Positions 11,393-20,583 are shown, counted from the stretch's first letter. The stretch is DNA of 64,000 bases from Stutzerimonas xanthomarina DSM 18231 (GCF_900129835.1 NZ_FQXA01000007.1:124001-188000), one strand, 5' to 3'. The notes: generated by a model not told the origin, from the sequence alone. Numbers and translations are program-made.

Positions 11393-11909
11393 AGGGTGGA
11401 TGACGCTCTTTTCATCCACCGTGATTCAACTCGATGGAATAGCCACCAAACGAAACGATGGCGCGCCACCCGGAGTATCGCCGCTCGGGGTAGCGCCGCA
11501 CGATGAGTCGCCACCCGGTGGGTCGGTGAGGCGTGATCACCCTACGTATACTTTAGCCGCGGACGCGCCGCTGCTTCTTCAATATTGCCCACATGGCGGC
11601 CAATGCATCGTTACCGCGGGCAGTTTTGCGTCTTCCCTGGCCTTCCCACTCTAGTAGGTAGGGTGATGACGCTCTTTTCATCCACCGTGATTTCGCTCGG
11701 TGAATCGCCATCCAAGAATCGATTTACGCCGCAAGGTGTAGCGCCACGCGGTGGATCGATAAAGCGTGATCCACCCTACGTCTGCCTTAACCGCGGACGC
11801 GCCGCTACTTCTTCAACATGGCCCGCATCGCGGCCAGCGCATCGTTGCCGCGCGCGGCTTTGACTTCTACCGGCGCATCTTCCTGGCCTTCCCACTCCAG
11901 GTCTTCCTG
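11393..11909. repeat. Two diverged tandem copies of a block including the rep 3' end
   Basis: The left copy (about 11393-11653) and the right copy (about 11660-11909) share the same order of parts: a GGGTGGATGACGCTCTTTTC or shortened version, TCATCCACCGTGATT, a stretch of REP-like text, GTGATC-CACCCTACG, then GCCGCGGACGCGCCGCT and the complement of the end of rep, finishing CTGGCCTTCCCACTC. The right copy runs into the real rep gene. The left copy lacks about 15 bases of the rep tail and ends abruptly. Perfect hairpins of the REP type are seen at 11395-11420 and 11750-11775. Confidence 0.8.
11557..11653 (-). pseudogene. Decayed duplicate of the rep 3' end
   Basis: About 95 bases match the complement of rep's last codons and stop (11800-11900), with several substitutions and a deletion of about 15 bases. 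It cannot be expressed as a helicase; it is a remnant of a local duplication. Confidence 0.75.
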
Positions 11910-13814
11910 CGGTAGTTCGTCGAGGAAGCGGCTGGGCATGCATTCGATGATCTCGCCGTACTGCTTGCGTTTGGCGGCAAAGGTCATCGCCAGGTTCTGC
12001 CGTGCCCGGGTGATGCCCACATAGGCCAGACGGCGCTCCTCTTCGATGGTGTCGGCCTCGATGCTGGAGCGGTGCGGGAGAATTTCCTCCTCCATGCCGA
12101 GGATGAAGACGTAAGGAAATTCCAGCCCTTTGGACGCATGCAGGGTCATCATCTGCACGCCGTCTGCGCCTTCTTCCTCTTCCTGCTGACGTTCGAGCAT
12201 GTCGCGCAGCACCAGTTTGGCGATGGCTTCCTCGATGGTCATCTCGCCTTCTTCGTCTTTCTCCAGGGTGTTCTTCAGCGCGTCGATGAGAAACCAGACG
12301 TTACCCATGCGGAAGTCCGCCGCCTTGTCGCTGGAGGTCTGCTGGCGCACCCAAGTCTCGTAGTCGATATCCATGACCATGCTGCGCAGGGCGGCGATCG
12401 GATCGTTCTGCGCGCATTGCTGGCGCAGGTTGTCCATGTAGCGTTTGAAGCGCGACAGGCGATCGGTGAAGCGGCTGTCCAGCTGTTCGCCCAGGCCGAT
12501 TTCGTCGCAGGCCGTGTACATGGAAATCTTGCGCGCGGTGGCGTAGTTGCCGAGTTTTTCCAGGGTCGTCGAGCCGATTTCCCGACGCGGCACGTTGATC
12601 ACGCGCAGGAAGGCGTTGTCATCGTCCGGGTTGACCAGCAAGCGGAAGTAGCTCATCAGGTCTTTTACTTCCTGGCGGGCGAAGAAGCTGGTGCCACCGG
12701 AGAGGCGATAAGGGATCTGATGATGCTGCAGCTTCAGCTCGATCAGCTTGGCCTGGTAGTTGCCGCGGTAAAGGATGGCGAAATCGCTGTAGGGCCGCTG
12801 CGTCTTCAGATGCAGCGTGAGGATTTCCATGGCCACGCGCTCGGCCTCGGCTTCCTCGTTGCGGCAGCGAATGACCCGTATCGCGTCGCCATGCCCCATT
12901 TCGGACCACAATTGCTTCTCGAAGGCGTGCGGATTGTTGGCGATCAGCACGTTGGCGCATTTGAGGATGCGACTAGTAGAGCGATAGTTCTGCTCGAGCA
13001 TCACCACTTTCAGCGAAGGAAAATCGTCCTTCAGCTGCATCAGGTTTTCCGGCCGCGCGCCGCGCCAGGCGTAGATCGACTGGTCGTCGTCACCGACCAC
13101 GGTGAAGTGCGCGCGCTCCTGCACCAGCAATTTCACCAGCAGGTACTGGCTGGCGTTGGTGTCCTGATACTCGTCCACCAGCATGTAGCGGACTTTGTTG
13201 CGCCACTTCTCCAGCACCTCGGGGTGGTTCTGGAACAGCTTGACCGGCTGCATGATGAGGTCGTCGAAGTCCACCGCGTTGTAGGCTTTAAGCGTGCGCT
13301 GGTAGTGGGTGTAGACGATGGCGGCGGTCTGCTCCTTCGGGTTGCGCGCGTTTTCCAGCGCCTCCTCGGGCGTGACCAGATCGTTCTTCCAATTGCCGAT
13401 GTAGTTCTTGATCTCGTCGACACCGTCATCACCGGCGTATTCCTTCTGCATGATGTCGGTCAGCAGCGCCTTGATGTCGCTCTCATCGAAGATTGAAAAG
13501 CCGGGCTTGTAACCGAGCTTGGCGTATTCCTTGCGGATGATGTTCAGGCCGAGGTTGTGGAAGGTCGAGACGGTCAGGCCGCGGCCTTCACCGCCGCGCA
13601 GCAGGCTGCTGACGCGCTCCTTCATCTCGCGGGCGGCCTTGTTGGTGAAGGTCACGGCGACGATGTACTGGGCGCGGATGCCGCACTGCTGGATGAGGTA
13701 GGCGATCTTGCGGGTGATCACGCTGGTCTTACCGGAACCGGCGCCGGCGAGCACCAGCATGGGGCCGCCGACGTAGTTCACGGCTTCCTGCTGCCGGGGA
13801 TTGAGTCGGGACAT
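11805..13814 (-). CDS. rep: ATP-dependent DNA helicase Rep
   Basis: A 669-residue superfamily 1A 3'-5' DNA helicase that helps forks pass protein blocks. Walker A AGAGSGKT is at 23-30, motif II VDEYQDTN at 213-220, then GDDDQSIYAWRGA (motif III), EQNYRST (motif IV), and late motifs VQMMTLHASKGLEFPYVF and RRLAYVGITRA. Rep rather than UvrD is supported by length and by the short lysine-rich C-terminus. The gene stands alone on the minus strand; its 3' end has been duplicated downstream (11557-11653). Its start region is divergent from the GGDEF-EAL gene. Confidence 0.95.
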   Translation of the reverse strand: MSRLNPRQQEAVNYVGGPMLVLAGAGSGKTSVITRKIAYLIQQCGIRAQYIVAVTFTNKAAREMKERVSSLLRGGEGRGLTVSTFHNLGLNIIRKEYAKLGYKPGFSIFDESDIKALLTDIMQKEYAGDDGVDEIKNYIGNWKNDLVTPEEALENARNPKEQTAAIVYTHYQRTLKAYNAVDFDDLIMQPVKLFQNHPEVLEKWRNKVRYMLVDEYQDTNASQYLLVKLLVQERAHFTVVGDDDQSIYAWRGARPENLMQLKDDFPSLKVVMLEQNYRSTSRILKCANVLIANNPHAFEKQLWSEMGHGDAIRVIRCRNEEAEAERVAMEILTLHLKTQRPYSDFAILYRGNYQAKLIELKLQHHQIPYRLSGGTSFFARQEVKDLMSYFRLLVNPDDDNAFLRVINVPRREIGSTTLEKLGNYATARKISMYTACDEIGLGEQLDSRFTDRLSRFKRYMDNLRQQCAQNDPIAALRSMVMDIDYETWVRQQTSSDKAADFRMGNVWFLIDALKNTLEKDEEGEMTIEEAIAKLVLRDMLERQQEEEEGADGVQMMTLHASKGLEFPYVFILGMEEEILPHRSSIEADTIEEERRLAYVGITRARQNLAMTFAAKRKQYGEIIECMPSRFLDELPQEDLEWEGQEDAPVEVKAARGNDALAAMRAMLKK

Positions 13815-13995
13815 CGTCGTGTGGTCTGTCGAAATGGGGGCGAGAGTTTAGCAGGGCTGGCCCCGGCACTTGAGGTTGTTGACCGGCTGCAACTACCGGT
13901 CGTCGCCCGCAGGGCTGGGTTATCGGTCGCAATGCTCTAGGCTATGCGCCGCGGCGCCCGCTTTAGGCTGCTCAGCTTGCCGCCCCGCTTCACAC

Positions 13996-14003
13996 AAGGA
14001 GGT
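13996..14003 (+). promoter_or_regulatory. Orphan strong Shine-Dalgarno-like site
   Basis: AAGGAGGT is a near-perfect ribosome binding site but lies 56 bases before the GTG start of the GGDEF-EAL gene, and a TAA at 14005 blocks its frame for that gene. A GTG at 14016 would give a 29-residue out-of-frame peptide overlapping the gene start. It may mark a leader peptide or be chance. Confidence 0.3.
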
Positions 14004-14058
14004 GTAACCGTCGAGGTGGCAATACCGCCTTCTGCTCCGTACGAACCGGGGAAACACC

Positions 14059-15723
14059 GTGACATCTTCCATACAACCCATGCGTTTGGTCCTTCTGGCC
14101 GATGAGCCCGAGTGGCGAGAACGCCTGCAGGCCGCGCTGGCCTCGCTACGCAGCCAGCACGTGCTGCTGTTCGCGAAGGACTGGCCGACCGCTACCGCCT
14201 ACCTGGCCGAAGCGGGCCACACCTTGCTGCTCGCTACACCTCGCCATCGTCCTGCGTCCGGTCGTTTCCCTTGGCCGACGATTCTCCTGCTCGACACCGA
14301 ACCCGACGAGGCGCCTGAAGGCGTGGTCGATTGGCTGAACGGCGCGCATTTCAGCCCCGAGGTGTTGCGCCGATGCCTGCGCTACGCACGGGAACGGTGC
14401 GCCTTGCATGCCACGCTGCAGCGGTTGGCGCAGCAAGACCCTCTGACCGGCATTGCCAATCGACAAGGGTTCCAGACGCTGCTTGAGGCAGAGCTGGCGG
14501 AGCATGACGGCGAAGGTCTGGCGCTGGGACTTCTGGATCTGGACAACTTTCGCCGCGTCAACGACACGCTTGGTCACCAGGCCGGGGACCGGTTGATCCT
14601 GCAAGTGGTGGCGCGGTTGAAGGCGCAGCTTGAAGTGGGTGATCGAGTCGCCCGACTGGGGGGCGATGAGTTCGCCTTGCTGATCGATACCGCGCAGCGC
14701 GCTGGTCGCGCCGAAAAGGTTGCCGATCGGGTGGTTGAGGCACTGGCCGAGCCGTACTGGCTTGACGGTGAGAGCCTGATGCTGGGCTGTAGCCTGGGGC
14801 TCGCTCATGCCAAGGCGGATACCGATCCCGACCAGCTGTTGTGGCTGGCGCAGGTCGCGATGCGGCAGGCCAAGGCGCGGCAAGGCTGTACCTGGTACCT
14901 CTATAACGAGCGGGTCAACCGCAGCGCCAGCAGCCTGGCGGATTTGGAAGGCGAGCTGCGCCGCGCGCTGCGACGCGATGATCTGGAGCTGCATTACCAG
15001 CCGCGGCTGTGCATGGAGACCGGCCGCATCGTTGGGCTGGAAGCCCTGGTGCGCTGGCGGCACGCCTCTCGCGGCCTGCTGGCGCCGAACGAGTTCATCC
15101 CCATGGCAGAGGAGAGCGGGCTGATCGTGCCGCTGGGTTATTGGGTGATTTCACGCGCGCTGCGTGACATGCAGAGCTTGCGCGAGAAGGGGGCTGGCGA
15201 GCTGCACATGGCGGTCAACTTGTCGTTTCGACAGTTTCAGGACAGTCAGCTGCTGGCCACGCTGCAGCGGCTTATCGAAGAGCGCGGGGTGGACCCGCAC
15301 TGGCTGGAGTTCGAACTCACCGAAACCGCCGTGATGCGCCGCAGCGATCAGGTGAGCGGCACCATGAGCGCGCTGGCGAAGCTCGGCGTGCGCTTTTCGC
15401 TGGATGATTTCGGCACCGGGTTCTCGTCGTTTGTGCATCTGAGTCGCCTGCCCATCAGCCTGCTGAAGATCGACAAGAGCTTTGTCGATGGGGTGACGGC
15501 CGGAGGGGACAACGGATTGGTGCAAGCCATGATCAGCCTGGCCCATGAGCTGGGGCTGGAGGTGGTGGCGGAGGGCGTGGAGCAGGCGGCTCAGCTGAAG
15601 CTGCTGGAAGGATTCGGTGCCAATCAGGTGCAGGGCTATCTGATCAGCAAACCGCTGCCGTTGGCAGAGCTGGAGAAATACCTGAGTCAGCAGAACAAGG
15701 CGGAAAGCGTCGTCAGCGCCTAG
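14059..15723 (+). CDS. GGDEF-EAL cyclic di-GMP enzyme
   Basis: A 554-residue cytosolic protein. Residues about 1-115 form a receiver-like N-terminal region without clear phosphorylation site. The diguanylate cyclase domain follows, with DNFRRVNDTLGHQAGD and an intact GGDEF around 200-206. The inhibitory RxxD site five residues upstream is lost (EVGD). The phosphodiesterase domain (about 305-545) has EALVRW, VNLSFRQF, FELTET, DDFGTGFSS, LKIDKSFV and EGVE, so all key residues for EAL activity are there. It could make or break c-di-GMP; which one dominates cannot be read. GTG at 14059 has GGGGA just before it; ATG at 14080 is the alternative. It is monocistronic, with a strong hairpin after the stop. 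Confidence 0.9.
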   Translation: MTSSIQPMRLVLLADEPEWRERLQAALASLRSQHVLLFAKDWPTATAYLAEAGHTLLLATPRHRPASGRFPWPTILLLDTEPDEAPEGVVDWLNGAHFSPEVLRRCLRYARERCALHATLQRLAQQDPLTGIANRQGFQTLLEAELAEHDGEGLALGLLDLDNFRRVNDTLGHQAGDRLILQVVARLKAQLEVGDRVARLGGDEFALLIDTAQRAGRAEKVADRVVEALAEPYWLDGESLMLGCSLGLAHAKADTDPDQLLWLAQVAMRQAKARQGCTWYLYNERVNRSASSLADLEGELRRALRRDDLELHYQPRLCMETGRIVGLEALVRWRHASRGLLAPNEFIPMAEESGLIVPLGYWVISRALRDMQSLREKGAGELHMAVNLSFRQFQDSQLLATLQRLIEERGVDPHWLEFELTETAVMRRSDQVSGTMSALAKLGVRFSLDDFGTGFSSFVHLSRLPISLLKIDKSFVDGVTAGGDNGLVQAMISLAHELGLEVVAEGVEQAAQLKLLEGFGANQVQGYLISKPLPLAELEKYLSQQNKAESVVSA

Positions 15724-15730
15724 GGCCGGT

Positions 15731-15762
15731 TGATGTTTCGCCGTGTTGGCAGCGAAACATCA
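15731..15762. terminator. Perfect 11-bp hairpin between convergent genes
   Basis: TGATGTTTCGC (15731-15741) pairs perfectly with GCGAAACATCA (15752-15762), loop of ten bases. It lies between the ends of the GGDEF-EAL gene and the betT-like gene and could stop both. Confidence 0.65.
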
Positions 15763-15791
15763 CCCGTCGGCCCACGCCTTTGTCTAAGCGG

Positions 15792-17762
15792 CTATCGGAC
15801 CATGTGCAGGAAGTGCATGTGCTTTTCGTACTGGTCGAGGATGTCGCCAATCACGCCGTCACGGCTCCAGCCCATGATGTCGTAGTTCTGCCCGCCTTCC
15901 TTGAGATGCACCTCGGCGCGGAAGTAGGTGGGCTCATCGCCGTCCCCCTCCTCGGTCGCGACGAAACTCGGCATCGGATAGCCGCGCGGGCGCACCTGAT
16001 AGATGAAATCAGGTGCGCCTTCATGGGTGATCTGCAGCCCGGTACGGTTGTCGTCGCCGGTGGTTAGCTCGACGCCGTAACCCTGCGCGCGCAACTCTTC
16101 GGCCACGGCAGCGCAGGCAGGCGCCGCGATGTCGTTGATGAAGCGCTCCACGTCACGACGGCGGGGATAACGGGTCATGTTCTGCACTCGGCGACGCCAG
16201 CCTCCCTCTGACTGCGGAGCGGTCGGCATGGTGCTGACCGTCTGGTAGCGCAAGCCCTGTTTGGTGGCATCGACGCGCAGCGCCTTGAGCAGCCCCCACA
16301 TGGCGCAGAGCAGCACGATGGTGAAGGGCAGCGCACTGGCGATGGTGGCGGTTTGCAATGCTGTCAGGCCATCGGCGAGCAGTAGCGCTATCGCAACAAC
16401 TCCCATGGCGCTGGCCCAGAAGACCCGCTGCCAGACCGGCGTCTGGCCATGGCCTCCGGAGGCGAGCATGTCCACCACCAGCGCACCGGAGTCCGCCGAC
16501 GTGACGAAGAACACCACCACCATGATGATCGCGATCAGTGAAAGCACCGAGGCGAAGGGGAAATGCTCGAGGAAGGCGAACAGCGCAAGGGAGCTGTCGC
16601 GCTCGATGGCCTCACCCAGGCTGGTGACGTGTTCCCACAGAATCATGTGAATGGCCGTGTCGCCGAACACCGTCATCCACAGCAGGGTGAAGGCCGTCGG
16701 GACCAGCAGGACGCCGGTGACGAACTCACGAATGGTGCGGCCGCGCGAAATGCGCGCAATGAACAGGCCGACAAAGGGCGACCAGGCCAGCCACCAGCCC
16801 CAGTAGAACAGCGTCCAGCCGCCGATCCAGTCATTCGGCTCGTAGGCATAGAGGTTGAAGGTGGCGGTGACGATCTGCGAGAAATAGTTGCCGGTGTTCT
16901 GCACGAAGGTCTGCAGGATGAACACGGTTGGGCCGGCGACCAGCACCAGCAACAGCAACAGAACGGCCAGCGTCAGGTTCAGCTCGGACAAACGCCGTAC
17001 GCCCTTGTCCAGGCCGGTGACCACCGAGATGGTGGCCAGAACGGTAGTTCCGGCAATCAGCGCGATCTGCACCGGTACCGAAATCGGCACGCCATAGAGG
17101 TGATTCAGCCCGGTATTGATCTGCGTGACGCCCAACCCCAGCGAGGTGGCGACCCCCAGCACGGTGCCGATGATGGCGAAGATGTCCACCGCATGCCCGA
17201 TCGGGCCGTGGATGCGCTCGCCGATCAGCGGATACAGGGCCGAGCGCAGCGTCAGTGGCAGTCCCTGGCGAAAGCTGAAATAGGCCAGGATCATCGCCAC
17301 GATGGCGTAGATGGCCCAGGCATGCAGGCCCCAATGGAAGAAAGTGATCTTCATGGCTTCGCGCGCGGCGGCGACGGTGCCGCCTTCACCAACCGGGGGC
17401 GAGAGAAAGTGCATGACCGGCTCGGCGACGCCGAAAAACATCAAACCGATGCCCATGCCGGCAGAGAACAGCATCGAGAACCAGGTCAGGTAGCTGTAGT
17501 CCGGCTCGCTGTGGTCGGGGCCCAGCTTGATCTCGCCATAACGGCTGAGCGCCAGCAATACGACCATCAGCAGAATGACCGCGACGGCAAGAATGTAAAG
17601 CCAGCTGACATTGGCGATGATCCACGCCTGGACGTCGCTGAACATGCCTTGAGCGTGTTCCGGGGCGGCGACGCTATAGATCACCAGCAACAGGATGAGT
17701 ACGGCAGAGCCGTAGAACACCGGGGGATTGAGAGTGGAAGAGGAAGACGTGTTGGCCTCCAT
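15792..17762 (-). CDS. betT: BCCT transporter, BetT type (choline/betaine)
   Basis: A 656-residue inner-membrane transporter of the betaine-choline-carnitine family, moving choline or a related quaternary amine with ions. About twelve hydrophobic segments are visible, with the BCCT glycine-rich WFSMLFSAGMGIGLMFFGVAEP at about 90-112 and the aromatic signature WTLFYWGWWLAWSPFVG (about 320-336). A soluble C-terminal tail of about 140 residues, ending with NYDIMGWSRDGVIGDILDQ, is typical of BetT proteins and of osmotic sensing. AGGAG precedes the ATG. No betA, betB or betI genes are here, so it is a stand-alone uptake gene. Choline versus betaine specificity is not decided by sequence. Confidence 0.9.
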   Translation of the reverse strand: MEANTSSSSTLNPPVFYGSAVLILLLVIYSVAAPEHAQGMFSDVQAWIIANVSWLYILAVAVILLMVVLLALSRYGEIKLGPDHSEPDYSYLTWFSMLFSAGMGIGLMFFGVAEPVMHFLSPPVGEGGTVAAAREAMKITFFHWGLHAWAIYAIVAMILAYFSFRQGLPLTLRSALYPLIGERIHGPIGHAVDIFAIIGTVLGVATSLGLGVTQINTGLNHLYGVPISVPVQIALIAGTTVLATISVVTGLDKGVRRLSELNLTLAVLLLLLVLVAGPTVFILQTFVQNTGNYFSQIVTATFNLYAYEPNDWIGGWTLFYWGWWLAWSPFVGLFIARISRGRTIREFVTGVLLVPTAFTLLWMTVFGDTAIHMILWEHVTSLGEAIERDSSLALFAFLEHFPFASVLSLIAIIMVVVFFVTSADSGALVVDMLASGGHGQTPVWQRVFWASAMGVVAIALLLADGLTALQTATIASALPFTIVLLCAMWGLLKALRVDATKQGLRYQTVSTMPTAPQSEGGWRRRVQNMTRYPRRRDVERFINDIAAPACAAVAEELRAQGYGVELTTGDDNRTGLQITHEGAPDFIYQVRPRGYPMPSFVATEEGDGDEPTYFRAEVHLKEGGQNYDIMGWSRDGVIGDILDQYEKHMHFLHMVR

Positions 17763-17986
17763 GCTGCGCTCCTTGATTACCGATTGGGGAGTGGCCGCCT
17801 GTGGCGAAGGGGACGTAATCTAACATATCGGTCAGCTTTAGACCGGCGCGCTCCGCGGCGATGGCTTGCCCGCTTGGGTGTGACCGCGCCAACCAGCAGA
17901 TTGCAGCATATTTTTTCTGTGCCCTATCGGCAGCTTATCCGGGCTACGCCGATGACCCTTGAGAAGGCAGAAATCTGAACCTGTTT

Positions 17987-19486
17987 TCAACCGGCCTGGT
18001 GGCCGGGTCGGTACTGCAGCGCCTCGGCCAGGTGGGCGCGTCCAATGGCGTTGGCCGGCTGAAGATCCGCCAGCGTGCGTGCAACCTTGAGAATCCGGTG
18101 AGCAGCGCGTAGCGACAGGCCTAGGCGTTCGCAGGCGCGTTCGAGCCATTGCTGATCCTCGGGCTGCAATGCGCAATGGCTGCGCAGACCGGCGAGATCT
18201 AGGAACGCATTGGCGCAGCCCTGCCGCTTGATCTGAATGCGCCGCGCTTCGGCTACCTGGGCGGCGACCCGCTGTGTGGTTTCGTTGCCTGCCAGTGGGG
18301 CATTCAGCGCAGTGGCTTCGCGCGCGACGGTCAGGTGCAGGTCGATGCGATCCAGCAGCGGACCGGAGAGCTTGCCGCGGTAGCGTTGAATCTGGTCTGG
18401 CGAACAGCGGCAGCGACCGCTGGAGTCGCCCAGGTAGCCGCAGGGGCAGGGGTTCATCGCCGCAACCAATTGGAAGCGTGCTGGGAAGCGTACCTTGTCA
18501 CGTGCTCGCGCAATGACGATGCAGCCTGACTCCAGAGGCTCGCGTAGAACCTCAAGGACTTTGCGGTCGAATTCCGGCAGCTCATCGAGAAACAGCACGC
18601 CCTGATGCGCCAGGGTGATTTCGCCCGGCCTCGGCCTACTGCCCCCTCCCACCAGCGCTGGACCCGATGCACTGTGATGGGGCTGGCGGAAAGGGCGCTG
18701 CGGCCAATGCGCCAAGGGTGACTGGCTGGCGACAGACTGAATCGCTGCGACTTCCAGCGCTTCCTGTTCGTCGAGAGGGGGAAGCAGGCCGGGTAGCCGG
18801 CTGGCCAGCAGCGTCTTGCCGGTGCCTGGCGGGCCGGACAGCAACAGATTGTGGCCACCCGCTGCGGCCACCAGCAGCCCACGTTTGGCTGCAGCCTGGC
18901 CCTGCACATCCGCAAGATCAGGGTAGGGCAGCACCTGGCGCAACAGGCCTTGGGCCTGAAAAGGTTCGATTGGCGTCACGCCGTTGAAGTGCGCAGCGAC
19001 TTCTAACAGATGATCGGCGGCATAGACGACCAATCCCGATGCCAGGCTGGCTTCCTCGGCATTGGCTCGTGGCACCAGCAAGGCGCGCCCGGCCTGCCGG
19101 GCCGCCAACGCAGCAGGCAGCACGCCCTGGACCGGCCGCAATGTGCCGGAAAGCGCCAGTTCGCCCAGGCATTCAAGCGTGTCGAGGCGATCCGCGGGAA
19201 TCTGCGCGCTCGCTGCCAAGATGCCCAAAGCGATGGCCAGATCAAAGCGACCGCCATCTTTCGGCAGATCAGCCGGGGCGAGATTGAGGGTGATGCGGCG
19301 GGCCGGGAAGTCAAAGCCGGACGTCAGGATCGCGCTGCGCACGCGATCCTTACTTTCCTTGACGGCCGTTTCCGGTAAGCCGACCAAGGCCAGAGAAGGC
19401 AGGCCGTTGGCGAGGTGCGCTTCCACCGTGACGGTGGGCGCTTCCACGCCGACCTGGGCGCGGCTGTGGACAATTGCAAGGGACAT
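17987..19486 (-). CDS. comM: YifB/ComM-family AAA+ ATPase (Mg-chelatase-like)
   Basis: A 499-residue hexameric ATPase that, in naturally transformable bacteria, helps branch migration of incoming DNA. The N-terminal Lon-substrate-like domain runs from 1 to about 170, Walker A GPPGTGKT at 218-225, Walker B VLFLDE at 297-302, and a zinc-type NPCPCGYLGDSSGRCRC near 346-362. This is the usual length. It is on the minus strand after ubiK with a gap of about 30 bases, so the two are likely co-transcribed, as in other pseudomonads. AAGGAG precedes the ATG. P. stutzeri strains are known to be transformable, which fits. Confidence 0.93.
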   Translation of the reverse strand: MSLAIVHSRAQVGVEAPTVTVEAHLANGLPSLALVGLPETAVKESKDRVRSAILTSGFDFPARRITLNLAPADLPKDGGRFDLAIALGILAASAQIPADRLDTLECLGELALSGTLRPVQGVLPAALAARQAGRALLVPRANAEEASLASGLVVYAADHLLEVAAHFNGVTPIEPFQAQGLLRQVLPYPDLADVQGQAAAKRGLLVAAAGGHNLLLSGPPGTGKTLLASRLPGLLPPLDEQEALEVAAIQSVASQSPLAHWPQRPFRQPHHSASGPALVGGGSRPRPGEITLAHQGVLFLDELPEFDRKVLEVLREPLESGCIVIARARDKVRFPARFQLVAAMNPCPCGYLGDSSGRCRCSPDQIQRYRGKLSGPLLDRIDLHLTVAREATALNAPLAGNETTQRVAAQVAEARRIQIKRQGCANAFLDLAGLRSHCALQPEDQQWLERACERLGLSLRAAHRILKVARTLADLQPANAIGRAHLAEALQYRPGHQAG

Positions 19487-19519
19487 CCGATCACTCCTTT
19501 GATCGTAACGCCAGCCGGT

Positions 19520-19783
19520 CTATTCGGACGCGGGTGGCGCGATTTTCTCTTCCAGCTCGGCGACCTTGGCTTCGAGGGCTTCAAGCCTCGCCCGGGTGCG
19601 TGCAAGCACGATCATCTGGCTATCGAATTCTTCGCGGCTGACCACATCGAGCTTGCTCAGCGCACCTTGCACGATGCCTTTGAACTGGGCTTCGATTTCC
19701 GCACGGGGCAGGGGGTTTTCACCGCCGAACAGGCGGGAGGCCTGAGAGCCGACGGCGTCGAGAAAAGCTTTGGGTGGGAACAT
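19520..19783 (-). CDS. ubiK: UbiK accessory factor (YqiC family)
   Basis: An 87-residue helical protein assisting ubiquinone ring-hydroxylation in the cytosolic Ubi complex. The conserved core LSKLDVVSREEFD (residues 43-54) and the leucine-rich C-terminal coiled coil MIVLARTRARLEALEAKV are visible. The start is uncertain between the ATGs at 19789 and 19783; AGG before the second fits better, and the family typically starts MFPPKAF. The longer open frame upstream is the glnK control region and is not coding. It is divergent from glnK and upstream of comM. Confidence 0.88.
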   Translation of the reverse strand: MFPPKAFLDAVGSQASRLFGGENPLPRAEIEAQFKGIVQGALSKLDVVSREEFDSQMIVLARTRARLEALEAKVAELEEKIAPPASE

Positions 19784-19882
19784 GAGCATTACCTGGTTCT
19801 GAGCGACGCGCAGTGTAACACGGGGTATTCGACCGTCCTGTCGACCCGCGTGCACGTTTGCGGGCATGCCGTTGCGGTGTCG

Positions 19883-19899
19883 TGCACCGGCATGGTGCG
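19883..19899. promoter_or_regulatory. NtrC-type binding site upstream of glnK
   Basis: TGCACCGGCATGGTGCG is a 17-bp palindrome matching the NtrC enhancer consensus (TGCACY-N5-GGTGCA) in all but the last position. It lies about 95 bases upstream of the -24 element, a normal place for an enhancer. Confidence 0.75.
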
Positions 19900-19975
19900 C
19901 TAGTCGCACGGGCGAGTTGTGATGTGGCCGCGCAAGCCTGTTGCGGAGCGCCTTACGCCGGGCATTGCTAAAAGC

Positions 19976-19991
19976 TGGCATCGATTCTGCT
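19976..19991 (+). promoter_or_regulatory. Sigma-54 promoter of glnK-amtB1-amtB2
   Basis: TGGCATCGATTCTGCT carries GG and GC with exactly ten bases between, the -24/-12 pattern of RpoN promoters, and matches the consensus closely. Transcription would start near 20002, leaving a leader of about 175 bases before glnK. Confidence 0.75.
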
Positions 19992-20130
19992 TGGAAGCTC
20001 GTGAAGCATGCACTGGGAGGTTGCGGTGCATAGGCGATTCTGGACGTTTCGTCGGATCGGTTGATGGTGTCGGATGGTCGCTGGGTAAAGCCGGCGCGTT
20101 ACAAGAGCCAGACACTGCGCTTAGACTTGA

Positions 20131-20517
<387 letters not shown>

Positions 20518-20539
20518 CGACCCGGCGCGTAGCGCGCGT

Positions 20540-20583
20540 TTGAGCGGGCGGTAACGCCCGACACGTCGCCACGCACCGCTCAA
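20540..20583 (+). promoter_or_regulatory. Nested hairpins between glnK and amtB1
   Basis: TTGAGCGG (20540-20547) pairs with CCGCTCAA (20576-20583), followed by GCTTTT. Inside it, CGGGCG-GTAA-CGCCCG (20545-20560) is a 6-bp stem with a GNRA loop that competes for three bases of the outer stem. The shape resembles a partial terminator or processing site that would lower amtB relative to glnK. Confidence 0.45.

Larger units (their letters stand above)
11234..11804. other. 571-bp gene-free region of repeats and a duplicated rep tail
   Basis: No intact gene lies here. The region holds a REP doublet (11277-11345) and two diverged tandem copies of a roughly 260-bp block; the left one includes a decayed copy of the 3' end of rep. 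Confidence 0.85.

Noticed and set aside
12072..13496. A 474-residue open frame on the plus strand
   Set aside because: It is antisense to rep, whose helicase motifs are clear; the long frame is a by-product of high GC.
14016..14105. A 29-residue leader peptide before the GGDEF-EAL gene
   Set aside because: A strong ribosome site exists upstream, but the spacing to the GTG is too long and no conservation can be judged here.
16563..17978. A 471-residue open frame on the plus strand
   Set aside because: Antisense to the BCCT transporter; composition (very rich in Q, R, G, D) is not protein-like.
17763..17986. BetI operator before the betT-like gene
   Set aside because: A short CGGTC...GACCG repeat is present, but it does not resemble the known BetI palindrome.
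19784..19981. Extended N-terminus for UbiK
   Set aside because: The frame is open, but the extra residues overlap the NtrC site and sigma-54 promoter and do not resemble the family.
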